Source: Bifidobacteriaceae bacterium
GTDB lineage: Bacteria > Actinomycetota > Actinomycetes > Actinomycetales > WQXJ01
Length of the DNA stretch: 12,252 nucleotides
Assembly: GCA_031278675.1 (NCBI GenBank)
Contig: JAITJY010000433.1
Location: 1-12,252 of the forward strand
Direction: 5' to 3'
The position numbers were made by a program, and so were the translations under genes. Shown here one piece after another: positions 1 through 7,124 of the stretch. A model generated the notes under the pieces. The model searched no databases, was not told where the DNA came from, and was given only the letters and a program-made list of their open reading frames with translations. The first letter of the stretch is position 1; the number at the start of each line of letters is the position of its first letter.

Positions 1-7
1 GCCGTAT

Positions 8-13
8 TACAAT
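8..13 (+). promoter_or_regulatory. candidate -10 box for a leaderless transcript
   Basis: TACAAT fits the actinobacterial -10 pattern TANNNT, and its last base lies six bases before the ATG at 20. Transcription would then start at or next to the A of the start codon. No Shine-Dalgarno sequence precedes the ATG, which agrees with leaderless translation. The -35 region falls outside the window, so this is a proposal only. Confidence 0.4.
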
Positions 14-19
14 AGATCC

Positions 20-1837
20 ATGCACGATGCCGCTCACCCAGCCCCAGCCCCGCCCCCGCCGCCCCAGCCCGCCCCCGCCGCTCCCGCCGGAGCCAAACCC
101 GCACGGCCCGACACCCCTGACCCAACCCCGCCGCTCCCAGCGCGGCCCGCGTCCCCGGCCGGGGGCAGGCAGACCCCGGCAGAGCCCATCGACCCAACCC
201 AACCAACCCCGCCGCTCCCAGCCCAGCCCGCGTCCCCGGCCGGGGGCAGGCAGACCCCGGCAGAGCCCACCGACCCTCCCCACCTGACCTCGCCAGCCCC
301 AGCCCCGCCCGCCGGCGGGCGCCTCCGGCTACCGGAGGCGTTGCCGCCTGCGGTGGCGCCGAGCGCGGTGACAATACCAGACGAGGCGTTCGACGCACTG
401 GTGATTGGGCGGCGCATCCGATTCATCCGGCAACAACGCGGGATGCGCCTGGAGGAACTGGGAGCGGCGGCTGGACGGTCGGCATCGGGCGTCTCGGCAA
501 TCGAAAACGGTCACCGGGTGCCAAGCCTCGCGACGCTGGGGGCAATCGCGGCCGCGCTGGGGGTAGCGCCCAGGGAGCTGTTCGACCCGACGCCGCCCAC
601 GGAACGCGACGCGCTGGAAATCGAATGGGAGCGGGTGCAACGCGACCCGGCCTACGCGGCGCGGGGGCTGGGGCGGATCAAGGTGAGCCGGACCACACCC
701 CAGGCGGTGCTAGAAGCGCTGGTCGGGCTGGCGCGCGAAGTGGCGCGAGTGCGGGAGGAACGGGTCGCCACACCGGAAGAAGCGCGGCGGGCCAACGCGG
801 CGCTGCGCCGCGAGATGCGCGAACAGGACGACTACTTCCCAGAACTTGAGCGCAAAGCGGCCGAACTGCTGGCGCTCGGCGGGCACGAACCCGGCGAACC
901 GATGAATCAAGCCGACCTGGCGGTGCTCGCCGGAAAGCTGGGATTTGAGCTGCGGTTCGTCGATGATCTGCCGCAAACCACCCGGTCGGTGCTGGACAAC
1001 AAAAGCAAACGGCTGTACCTGCCGCGCCGCGCGGGCCAAGTCACCGGCGACCACCGGTCCACGGTGTTGCAGGCGCTGGCCTCGCACGTGCTGGAACACG
1101 GCGAACCGGCCGATTACATGAGTTTCTTGCGGCAACGCGTCGAAGCGAACTACCTGGCGGGGGCGGTTCTCATGCCGCAGAGCGCCGCAGTCCCGCTGCT
1201 CGGCGGGGCGAAGGCCCGGTGCGAACTCGCGATCGAGGATTTCCGGGACGCCTTCACCGTCTCGCATGAGATGGCAGCGCACCGGTTCGTCAACCTTGCG
1301 ACCAGGCATTTAGGAATCCGGGTCCACTTCGCAAAGGTGCATTCCAGCGGCGTAATTCACAAATCTTACGAGAACGATGACGCGCTGTTCCCCACCGATC
1401 CGCTCGGTGCCATTGAGGGCCAGTTCATGTGCCGGTATTGGGCCGGCCGCAATGTGTTCGAGGCGGCCCGCGACCTGGGCGGCGGCGAGTTGCGCTACGC
1501 GCAATACACCGACGCCCCGAACGGCACCTACTGGTCCGCTTCCCATCTCAAGGCCACCAATGACGGGTTGTTCTCGGTGTCCGTCGGCGTTCGCCTTGAG
1601 GATGCGAAGTGGTTCGCGGGGCGCGCCACCCGGATCAGATTACGCTCCGATTGCCCAGATCCGGCGTGTTGCCAGGTGCCCCCAGCCGACCTGGCCGCTG
1701 AATGGAAGGGCTGGGCGTGGCCGGCCGCCAGGCCGCATTCGTCGGTGCTGGCCGCAATGCCAACGGGCGCGTTCCCCGGCGTGGACCTAACCGATGTCTA
1801 TGAGTTCTTAGAACGCCAAGCCGAGGCTTATCCCTGA
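20..1837 (+). CDS. RamB/ScfR-family short-chain fatty acyl transcriptional regulator with Pro-rich N-terminal extension
   Basis: This is a DNA-binding regulator of 605 residues. Residues ~1-116 are Pro/Ala-rich, probably disordered, and include a 27-residue tandem repeat. An XRE-type HTH follows at ~130-188 (GRRIRFIRQQRGM ... SGVSAIENGHRVPSL ... ELFDP). Next comes an IrrE/ImmA-like region with a degenerate zinc motif, H356-VLE-H360 in place of HExxH, then the family signature SHEMAAHRFVNLATRHLG at ~415. The C-terminus is DUF2083-like, with CPDPACC resembling the Cys cluster of RamB. Known relatives control acetate, glyoxylate or methylcitrate genes in response to acyl-CoA; the ligand here is inferred. 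Family members normally begin about ten residues before the HTH, so the extension is odd. I chose ATG 20 because a TACAAT box lies at 8-13, suiting a leaderless mRNA. In-frame GTG codons at 353 and 368 are alternatives that would give a normal-sized protein. The function is firm; the start is not. Confidence 0.85.
   Translation: MHDAAHPAPAPPPPPQPAPAAPAGAKPARPDTPDPTPPLPARPASPAGGRQTPAEPIDPTQPTPPLPAQPASPAGGRQTPAEPTDPPHLTSPAPAPPAGGRLRLPEALPPAVAPSAVTIPDEAFDALVIGRRIRFIRQQRGMRLEELGAAAGRSASGVSAIENGHRVPSLATLGAIAAALGVAPRELFDPTPPTERDALEIEWERVQRDPAYAARGLGRIKVSRTTPQAVLEALVGLAREVARVREERVATPEEARRANAALRREMREQDDYFPELERKAAELLALGGHEPGEPMNQADLAVLAGKLGFELRFVDDLPQTTRSVLDNKSKRLYLPRRAGQVTGDHRSTVLQALASHVLEHGEPADYMSFLRQRVEANYLAGAVLMPQSAAVPLLGGAKARCELAIEDFRDAFTVSHEMAAHRFVNLATRHLGIRVHFAKVHSSGVIHKSYENDDALFPTDPLGAIEGQFMCRYWAGRNVFEAARDLGGGELRYAQYTDAPNGTYWSASHLKATNDGLFSVSVGVRLEDAKWFAGRATRIRLRSDCPDPACCQVPPADLAAEWKGWAWPAARPHSSVLAAMPTGAFPGVDLTDVYEFLERQAEAYP
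122..276 (+). repeat. two in-frame direct repeats, 81-bp period, in the regulator's N-terminus
   Basis: Positions 122-195 and 203-276 match over 74 bp with three mismatches, at an offset of 81 bp (27 codons). They encode two copies of a Pro-rich unit containing SPAGGRQTPAEP. The high identity and frame-preserving length suggest a fairly recent tandem duplication in a disordered region. Confidence 0.9.
321..339 (+). other. perfect 8-bp stem hairpin just before the HTH-coding region
   Basis: GCCTCCGG at 321-328 pairs with CCGGAGGC at 332-339 around a CTA loop. The right arm contains GGAGG, which is 14 bases before the in-frame GTG at 353. It could be a masked ribosome-binding site for a short form of the regulator or just GC-rich coincidence; I lean towards coincidence. 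Confidence 0.3.
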
Positions 1838-1914
1838 TCCGTGGCCGGCGATAAGCTGTTCCAAACAACTCCCAAGCTCGCTGCGGCGTTCCAACAACAC
1901 GAAAGACCCGGCTT

Positions 1915-2466
1915 GTGAAACGCAGGAAGACCATCCAGATCAGGCCACTCCTTGTCGCGGGGATGTTCGTGGGCATTGGGGTCTGGGCCTACGGCAACGG
2001 CTATAGCGTGAGGTTCCGGGGAATTGAATTCAACGCCATTGCTATTGGTCTTTTGGCGGGGCTCTGCCTGGTGGGTGTGGCGGTCTTCGAGGAGCCGATC
2101 AGCGATCAGCAGACTCGGCGCGAGATCAGTGTTGGCAAGGCCCTGTTCAACGAAACACTGGCCCCGGCTAAGCGGCTCGCGTTGCTTTCTGCGCCGTTGT
2201 CTGCGCCTGCCACCGTCAGCGTGGTGGATATGACGGGCCACCACCTCGGCTATCTCCTGGTCGCAATCAATGGGGAGGTAGTCGGCAAGATCACTGAGCG
2301 CAAGGTGGTCACTACCACGACTCAGTTGACCCAAAACTCGATCAGTGCCTTCAAGACCGGCACCGGCGCCCTGGTCAGCGCCCCGTTTACCGCCCAGCCG
2401 GGTGGCATGGTCACTCTCCTCGTCAACGCCGGTTCGGGTGGCACGCTCATGGTAGACCAGCGCTAG
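1915..2466 (+). CDS. small membrane protein of unknown function
   Basis: This is a 183-residue protein that I do not recognise. A basic N-terminus (MKRRKTIQIR) is followed by two hydrophobic segments at ~11-31 and ~38-57 separated by a very short loop, which predicts that both ends are cytoplasmic. The remaining ~125 residues are soluble and rich in Val, Thr and Gly, suggesting beta structure (for example VVTTTTQLTQNSISAF). The GTG start at 1915 has a weak GAAAG nine bases upstream; ATG 1963 is an alternative but would cut into the first membrane segment. It begins 77 bp after the regulator on the same strand, so co-transcription is possible. Large reading frames on the opposite strand lack any recognisable protein character. 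That it is a real gene is likely; its function is unknown. Confidence 0.7.
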   Translation: MKRRKTIQIRPLLVAGMFVGIGVWAYGNGYSVRFRGIEFNAIAIGLLAGLCLVGVAVFEEPISDQQTRREISVGKALFNETLAPAKRLALLSAPLSAPATVSVVDMTGHHLGYLLVAINGEVVGKITERKVVTTTTQLTQNSISAFKTGTGALVSAPFTAQPGGMVTLLVNAGSGGTLMVDQR

Positions 2467-2702
2467 CGGAGCCCAACCCCCGGTGTTGGCGCCGCTCGGC
2501 CCCACGGTGTTGGCGCGGCCTGGGCCGGGCGGCATCGGGCGGAGCCGCCTGACCCCACCACCCCGGGCACGGCCTGACCCACCGCCACCCCGGCGGCAGC
2601 GGAATTGCGGCCTGGGCCAGACGGCATCGGGCGGGGGTAAGTGCGGAGCGGGACGCGGCGGATCGGTTAGTCTGGCCCCTGTACCCAAACGAAAGGACCC
2701 CA
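2467..2702. other. repeat-bearing intergenic spacer
   Basis: No gene is seen here. CGGTGTTGGCGC occurs at 2481-2492 and again at 2505-2516. A 28-bp element at 2515-2542 recurs at 2607-2634 with two mismatches (offset 92 bp). Both 28-bp copies end in CGGCATCGGGCGG, which is also found inverted beyond the downstream transporter gene (3694-3706). Confidence 0.8.
2668..2697 (+). promoter_or_regulatory. candidate -10 box and Shine-Dalgarno of the cation transporter gene
   Basis: TAGTCT at 2668-2673 fits the TANNNT -10 pattern, giving a leader of roughly 23 bases. GAAAGGA at 2691-2697 sits five bases before the GTG at 2703 and fixes that start. No convincing -35 element is visible. Confidence 0.45.
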
Positions 2703-3626
2703 GTGAGCGCCCACGGTGGAACCAAAGCGATCCTGGCTGCTCTCAGCGCCAACCTCGGGATCGCGGTCACCAAATTCGCAGCCTTCGCGCTAAGCGGTTC
2801 GAGCGCCATGCTCGCGGAAGCCGTCCACTCGGTAGCTGACAGCGGCAACCAACTCCTCCTGCTCTGGGGCGGGCGAGAGGCGCGCCGCCCCGCCGACCAA
2901 AAGCACCCGTTCGGCTACGGCCAAGGCCGGTATTTCTGGTCATTCGTGGTGGCGCTGGTGTTGTTCTCGCTGGGCGGATTGTTCGCCCTCTACGAGGCCT
3001 ACGAGAAACTCAAACACCCCGAGCCCATCGGCTCCTGGCACTGGGTGCCGCTGGCAGTGGTGGCATTAGCGCTGGTCATGGAGTCTTTTTCCTTGCGCAC
3101 AGCCGTGGCGGAGATCAAGGCGGTCAAGGGTTCCCAGGGCTGGTTCCGTTTTGTGCGGACCTCGAAATCGCCCGAACTGCCGGTTGTGCTCCTTGAAGAC
3201 ACTGCCGCGTTGCTGGGGCTGGTGCTCGCAGGCGCAGGGGTGAGTGGGACGCTGGTGACGGGTGACGGTCGCTGGGACGCAATGGGGTCGGCGGCGATCG
3301 GTGTGCTGCTGGTGGTGGTCGCCATAATCCTGGCGGTCGAAATGAAGTCGCTGCTGCTCGGGGAAGGCGCCTCGCCGGAACAGATTGAGGCGATCAAGGA
3401 CGCTTTGGCGCAGGCGGACGGCCCCATCACGTCCATCATTCACCTACGCGCAATGCATCTTGGGCCCGACGATCTGCTGGTCGCCGCGAAGATTGAGCCC
3501 GCGCCGGGCCTGAGTGTGGCCGCACTCGCCGAAGCCATCGACGCCGCCGAGGCCCGCGCCCGCGCCGCCGTCCCCCTCCGCCTCACGATCTATTTGGAGC
3601 CGGATCTGCGCCGCGTAACGGATTAG
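2703..3626 (+). CDS. cation diffusion facilitator (CDF) transporter, ZnT9-like
   Basis: This is an inner-membrane divalent cation/proton antiporter of the CDF family, 307 residues, close to the usual family length. The order is TM1 ~8-30, then SGSSAMLAEAVHSVAD with the metal-site pair H42-xxx-D46 in TM2, then the diagnostic HPFGYGQGRYFWSF at 68-81. TM3 and TM4 follow, then a basic loop with SQGWFRFVRTSKSPELP, TM5 beginning at LLEDTAALLG (E165-D166), TM6 at ~195-213, and a cytoplasmic C-terminal domain (~222-307) with MHLGPDDLLVAAKI. The HPFGYG block and the LLEDTAA segment mark the SLC30A9/ZnT9-like branch. TM5 lacks the HxxxD pair of canonical zinc exporters, so the substrate (Zn, Mn, Co or Fe) cannot be assigned. 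The GTG start has a good GAAAGGA. It is convergent with the sugar isomerase gene. Confidence 0.9.
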   Translation: MSAHGGTKAILAALSANLGIAVTKFAAFALSGSSAMLAEAVHSVADSGNQLLLLWGGREARRPADQKHPFGYGQGRYFWSFVVALVLFSLGGLFALYEAYEKLKHPEPIGSWHWVPLAVVALALVMESFSLRTAVAEIKAVKGSQGWFRFVRTSKSPELPVVLLEDTAALLGLVLAGAGVSGTLVTGDGRWDAMGSAAIGVLLVVVAIILAVEMKSLLLGEGASPEQIEAIKDALAQADGPITSIIHLRAMHLGPDDLLVAAKIEPAPGLSVAALAEAIDAAEARARAAVPLRLTIYLEPDLRRVTD

Positions 3627-3699
3627 CCCCCGCCCCCAGCTCTCCCTCACCTGCCCAGCGTGGCCGGATCTGCGCCGCGTAACGGACTAGCCCCCGCCC
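3599..3699 (+). repeat. 37-bp direct repeat copying the 3' end and stop codon of the CDF gene
   Basis: Positions 3599-3635 and 3663-3699 are identical except at one base (T3623/C3687). The first copy holds the last codons and TAG stop of the transporter gene plus nine following bases; the second lies in the spacer, offset by 64 bp. The intervening 27 bp are not repeated. Confidence 0.95.
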
Positions 3700-3732
3700 G
3701 ATGCCGCCCACCCACTCCCAGCCCCCCGCGCG

Positions 3733-3751
3733 GCCAGGTACTTAGCCTGGC
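3733..3751. terminator. possible hairpin between convergent genes
   Basis: GCCAGG (3733-3738) and CCTGGC (3746-3751) form a perfect 6-bp stem with a seven-base loop, just beyond the stop codon of the leftward isomerase gene and 107 bp beyond the transporter gene. There is no T-tract, so its role as a terminator is a weak inference. Confidence 0.3.
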
Positions 3752-4990
3752 TTAGAGCGCTGGGAGGGTGTCGAGCAGACCGGCGCGGAGCGCACTGGCC
3801 AGGGTTGGGGCCAAGGGCAGGCGCGGGATCAAGGTCGCCTGGACGGCGTGGTACAGGTCGGGTTTACCCTGCCAGAGCTGGTTGCCCACCTCACCGCCAG
3901 GAGCCAACTCATGGTGCCAAGAACCCCCTACCGGGTCCACGAACGCTTGACGGATCAGCCCCCACCAGCGCGAATACAAATGATGGTAGAGCGGATCACC
4001 GGTCACGCGATAGGCGGTGACGGCGGCCGCGACCGCCTCGGCGGCAACCCAGTGCAACCGGGCCCGCAGGATCGGCCGGCCCGACCAATCGGTGGTGTAG
4101 ACCAGCCCGGGAGTGGGCCTCTCCTGCCAGCCGTCCCGGTACGCGCGCCGGAACAACTCCTCTGCGGCTGGTTTCATCCACTCGGGGGCGGCTCCGCCTA
4201 GGGCGGCGCGCAACTCCAGGGTCAGACGGGACCATTCGAACCCGTGCCCCGGCGTTGCCCCGAACGGCCTGAACTGATCCTCCGGCCGGTCAATGTTGTA
4301 GTCCGCCAGCGGTTGCCAATCCTCGGTGTAATGCTCAGGAATACGCCAATCCGACTCGCGGGCCTGCCCAATCACCCAGTCAGTAATAGCCAACGCGCGT
4401 TTGTGCCAACGCGAGTCCCCGGTCACATCTCCGGCGGCCAAGTACGCCTCAACCGTGTGCATGTTAGCGTTCACACCCCGATATGGCTCTGCCCTGGTGA
4501 ACTCCCGGTTGAACACATCCACCACCCTGCCGTGCCCAGCCTCGCGGAAATGAATGTTCTGGTTGGATAGGGCCCGTTTCAGCAGCTCAGCTGCTTGAGG
4601 ACGCCCCGCCGCTTGGGCAGATGCGGCCCCCAAAACCACAAATGCGTGCGCATAAGCCGCCTTCGCCTGGTCTCTAGGAGTGCCGTCCGGCGCGATTTGC
4701 GCGTACCAGCCGCCGTGTGCCAAATCCGCGAACGGTCCGCTCAGCGCTCTAATGCCATGATCAACGAGTTGCGCGCACCACTCGTGCCCCGCGAGCGTAC
4801 CGAGCGCGTAGACGTGTGTCATCCGGGCGGTCACCCACAGGTCCAGCGGCGCATCCAGGTCCGGCCTACCTTGGTCATCCAGCCAGGCGAATCCATTCGC
4901 GGCCATCCCCGCCGCGCGCCCAAACTCCAATAGCCGGGCTAGCTCCAAGCTCAGCCATTTGACATGTTCGGTCTGATCCGGGCTGTTCAT
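3752..4990 (-). CDS. AGE-family sugar isomerase/epimerase (YihS/mannose isomerase-like)
   Basis: This is a cytosolic (alpha/alpha)6-barrel aldose-ketose isomerase or 2-epimerase of 412 residues, the same size as YihS (about 413). Visible landmarks are R56 in ARMTHVY, H178 in NANMHTVEAYL, H249 in FGATPGHGFEWSRL and H381 in WQGKPDLYHAVQA. Their positions match R55, H176, H248 and H383 of YihS, where the two later His residues act in acid-base catalysis. Family members interconvert mannose and fructose, lyxose and xylulose, or sulfoquinovose and sulfofructose, or epimerise N-acylglucosamine or cellobiose. No sulfoglycolysis or sugar-uptake genes lie nearby, so the substrate stays open; mannose/fructose is the default guess. 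The ATG start is fixed by AAAGGAG at 4995-5001, four bases upstream. It is divergent from the alkaline phosphatase gene, with a 240-bp shared control region. Confidence 0.9.
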   Translation of the reverse strand: MNSPDQTEHVKWLSLELARLLEFGRAAGMAANGFAWLDDQGRPDLDAPLDLWVTARMTHVYALGTLAGHEWCAQLVDHGIRALSGPFADLAHGGWYAQIAPDGTPRDQAKAAYAHAFVVLGAASAQAAGRPQAAELLKRALSNQNIHFREAGHGRVVDVFNREFTRAEPYRGVNANMHTVEAYLAAGDVTGDSRWHKRALAITDWVIGQARESDWRIPEHYTEDWQPLADYNIDRPEDQFRPFGATPGHGFEWSRLTLELRAALGGAAPEWMKPAAEELFRRAYRDGWQERPTPGLVYTTDWSGRPILRARLHWVAAEAVAAAVTAYRVTGDPLYHHLYSRWWGLIRQAFVDPVGGSWHHELAPGGEVGNQLWQGKPDLYHAVQATLIPRLPLAPTLASALRAGLLDTLPAL

Positions 4991-5027
4991 GACGCTCCTT
5001 TGAGAGTTATGCCACTACCACCAGGCT

Positions 5028-5038
5028 AGCCGACGGCT
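5028..5038. promoter_or_regulatory. inverted repeat in the isomerase/phosphatase control region
   Basis: AGCCG-A-CGGCT is a perfect inverted repeat 38 bp upstream of the isomerase start. A possible leftward -10 (CATAAC, reading 5011 to 5006) would place this element at that promoter's -35 region, where a repressor could act. The support is positional only. Confidence 0.25.
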
Positions 5039-5079
5039 GGGGGGCTACGAGAGTTGGGCGGGCCTCGCCGTCGCCAAGC

Positions 5080-5108
5080 GTTTACCTTTTGTTCTCCTAG
5101 ACGTTGCC
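5080..5108 (+). promoter_or_regulatory. candidate PHO box (PhoP-binding direct repeats)
   Basis: Three heptamers follow one another at exact 11-bp spacing: GTTTACC (5080-5086), GTTCTCC (5091-5097) and CGTTGCC (5102-5108). The Streptomyces PHO box is built from GTTCACC-like units at 11-bp spacing, so the first two units each differ from GTTCACC by one base and the third is degenerate. A further exact GTTCACC lies at 5125-5131, one base out of phase. A possible -10 (CATAAG, 5118-5123) sits just downstream, putting the box over the -35 position. The downstream gene is an alkaline phosphatase, a classic Pho-regulon member. Confidence 0.55.
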
Positions 5109-5230
5109 GAACCAACCCATAAGTGTTCACCTCGCCCCGGCAAACTGGCTTCGCCCCGGAGTCCAACCGGCCCGCGGGTTATCTTGGTCGGCCGCCGCCG
5201 GCCACCGACAAATGTTAGGAAAGAAGACAA

Positions 5231-7117
5231 ATGGGCAGTTTGCAAAGCAAGGCGAGAGCGGCGGCAGCCGCTGGTGCGGCCTTGACCCTGGTCGCGGTGG
5301 GTGTCTCGACAACCGCCGGTCCCGCAGCCGCTGACGAAGTACCAACGGCGAAGAACGTCATCGTGCTTATCTCGGATGGCGCGGGCTACAGCCACTTCGA
5401 TTCGGCCAATCTGTATGAGACGGGCACCACCCGTAACCAAGTCACCGTCAATCCGCTGACCGGCGAGATCATTGCGGCCCCCCAGGGCCCTGCGGTCCAG
5501 GTTTATGACGATTATCCGGTCCAGATCGCGCAGTCGCACTATTCGGCGAACGGCCGGGCCTATTACGATGCCGACGAAGCTTGGGCCACGTTCGAGTGGG
5601 TCAAGACGGGGCCAACCGATTCTGCGGCGGCCGCCACCGCGCTCGGCACCGGTGTCAAGACCAACAACGGCGTCTTGGGCTACACGCCGACCAACGAAAA
5701 ACTCACCACGATCGGTGAGCACGCCCTAGACCTCGGCAAAGCCGTTGGCCTGGTCACCACGGTTGCGTTCGATCACGCGACGCCGGCCGGTTTCATTACG
5801 CACAACACCAACCGCAATGATTACGTGGGCCTGGCGAACGAGATGATCGAGTCCGGCATTGACGTGATCATGGGCGCCGGTCACCCCTACTACAACGACG
5901 ACAACACCATGGTGACGCCGAACTACAAGTGGATCTCGCAAGCCGACTATGACCGGGTCTCGCAGGGTCTAACCGACTATTCGTACGTCGAATCCAAGGC
6001 TGATTTCGATGCGTTGGCCGCCGGCGGAACCGTCCCGGATAAGGTCTTCGGCTTGGCCCGGGTGCCAGAGACACTCCAGTACAACCGCGCGGGCGTGAAT
6101 GATGCGGCACACAAGAACATTGCGCCCTACTCGGACCCGCTGTTGACCGATGTGCCGGATTTGGCCACCATGGCCGAAGGCGCCCTGAACGTGCTTGAAC
6201 GCGACGCCGACGGGTTCTTCCTGATGGTCGAGGGCGGCGCCGTCGATTGGGCGGGTCACGCCAACCAAACAACCCGGCTGGTAGAAGAGCAGCAGGATTT
6301 CAACGCTGCGGTCGAGGTAATTGATGCCTGGGTCAACGCCAACTCGTCTTGGGATGAGACTCTGGTGATCATCACCGCTGACCACGAGACCGGCTACCTG
6401 TCCGGCCCCGGGGCGGGCACCTCCACCGGCTGGAGGCCCATGACTGGCACAATGAACACTCTGCCTTCCGTCACCTGGCATTCAGGCGATCACACCAACT
6501 CGCTGGTGCCCCTGTACGCCAAGGGCGTCGGATCAGAGTTGTTGGTAGCGCGCGCCGATGAATGGGACAAGGTCCGTGGCGCCTATATCGACAACACCGA
6601 CATCGGCAAGACCTTGTTCGACGTGTTTGGCGCCGCCTATTCGGGTCTGGAAGCAACGGTTCCGCTTGAAGCAGCGATTGGCCTTGGTAATTTGACACCG
6701 GGTGCCCTCACATTGCGAGTTGCGACGCTGGCCGCGCCGGTCAAGTTCTCTGAGGTGAATGGTGAGTTCCAGGCCGCGTTGCCGTCGGTGGTGATCACGG
6801 ATACCCGCAATGACATTCAGGCCCGCGGTGCGGGCTGGGAGGTCTCAGGTAAAGCGAGCGACTTTGTGGCAGGCAACCGGGTTGTCGGCGCGCAGTATCT
6901 CGCCTGGGCTCCGCTGATCAGTTCGTCAGAAAATGGTGCAGCGGCCGGGTCGGCCGGAGCGGCGCTGGCGAATCCCGCCACGCTGGCCGAGTCGGATGCC
7001 GCGACCCGCGAAGGCACAACGATCGCTGGGGCCAACCTGACGTTCAATCCGCCTAGTGAGTCGGATCCGGGCCGGTACGGCAGCGAGATCACCTTGACGC
7101 TGTTCGCGAAGGACTGA
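5231..7117 (+). CDS. secreted PhoA-type alkaline phosphatase with C-terminal WxL-like domain
   Basis: This secreted phosphomonoesterase of 628 residues releases phosphate from organic esters. A Sec signal peptide (~1-35, ending GPAAA before DE) is followed by the alkaline phosphatase fold (~43-475). Every catalytic residue of E. coli PhoA has a counterpart: D49 (D51), nucleophile S131 in PTDSAAAATALGTG (S102), T184 (T155), R195 (R166), E334 (E322), D339 and H343 (D327, H331), D384-H385 (D369-H370) and H417 (H412). The Mg-site neighbours are H182 and W340, where E. coli has D153 and K328. Residues ~491-628 are an extra beta-rich domain with VVITDTRND, GAGWEVSGKASDF and a terminal GRYGSEITLTL, resembling actinobacterial WxL-like surface domains (inference). 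The start is ATG 5231, preceded by AGGAAAGAAG. The next gene begins seven bases after the stop, so the two are probably one operon. Confidence 0.93.
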   Translation: MGSLQSKARAAAAAGAALTLVAVGVSTTAGPAAADEVPTAKNVIVLISDGAGYSHFDSANLYETGTTRNQVTVNPLTGEIIAAPQGPAVQVYDDYPVQIAQSHYSANGRAYYDADEAWATFEWVKTGPTDSAAAATALGTGVKTNNGVLGYTPTNEKLTTIGEHALDLGKAVGLVTTVAFDHATPAGFITHNTNRNDYVGLANEMIESGIDVIMGAGHPYYNDDNTMVTPNYKWISQADYDRVSQGLTDYSYVESKADFDALAAGGTVPDKVFGLARVPETLQYNRAGVNDAAHKNIAPYSDPLLTDVPDLATMAEGALNVLERDADGFFLMVEGGAVDWAGHANQTTRLVEEQQDFNAAVEVIDAWVNANSSWDETLVIITADHETGYLSGPGAGTSTGWRPMTGTMNTLPSVTWHSGDHTNSLVPLYAKGVGSELLVARADEWDKVRGAYIDNTDIGKTLFDVFGAAYSGLEATVPLEAAIGLGNLTPGALTLRVATLAAPVKFSEVNGEFQAALPSVVITDTRNDIQARGAGWEVSGKASDFVAGNRVVGAQYLAWAPLISSSENGAAAGSAGAALANPATLAESDAATREGTTIAGANLTFNPPSESDPGRYGSEITLTLFAKD

Positions 7118-7124
7118 CTTCACG

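Noticed and set aside
1828..2688. Long leftward reading frame opposite the small membrane protein
   Set aside because: Its product is Arg/Pro/Gly-rich without domain features, while the rightward frame has two clear membrane helices and a natural composition.
5045..5722. Leftward reading frame across the phosphatase start and its control region
   Set aside because: It overlaps the signal peptide and catalytic Asp of a clear phosphatase, and its product shows no recognisable domain.
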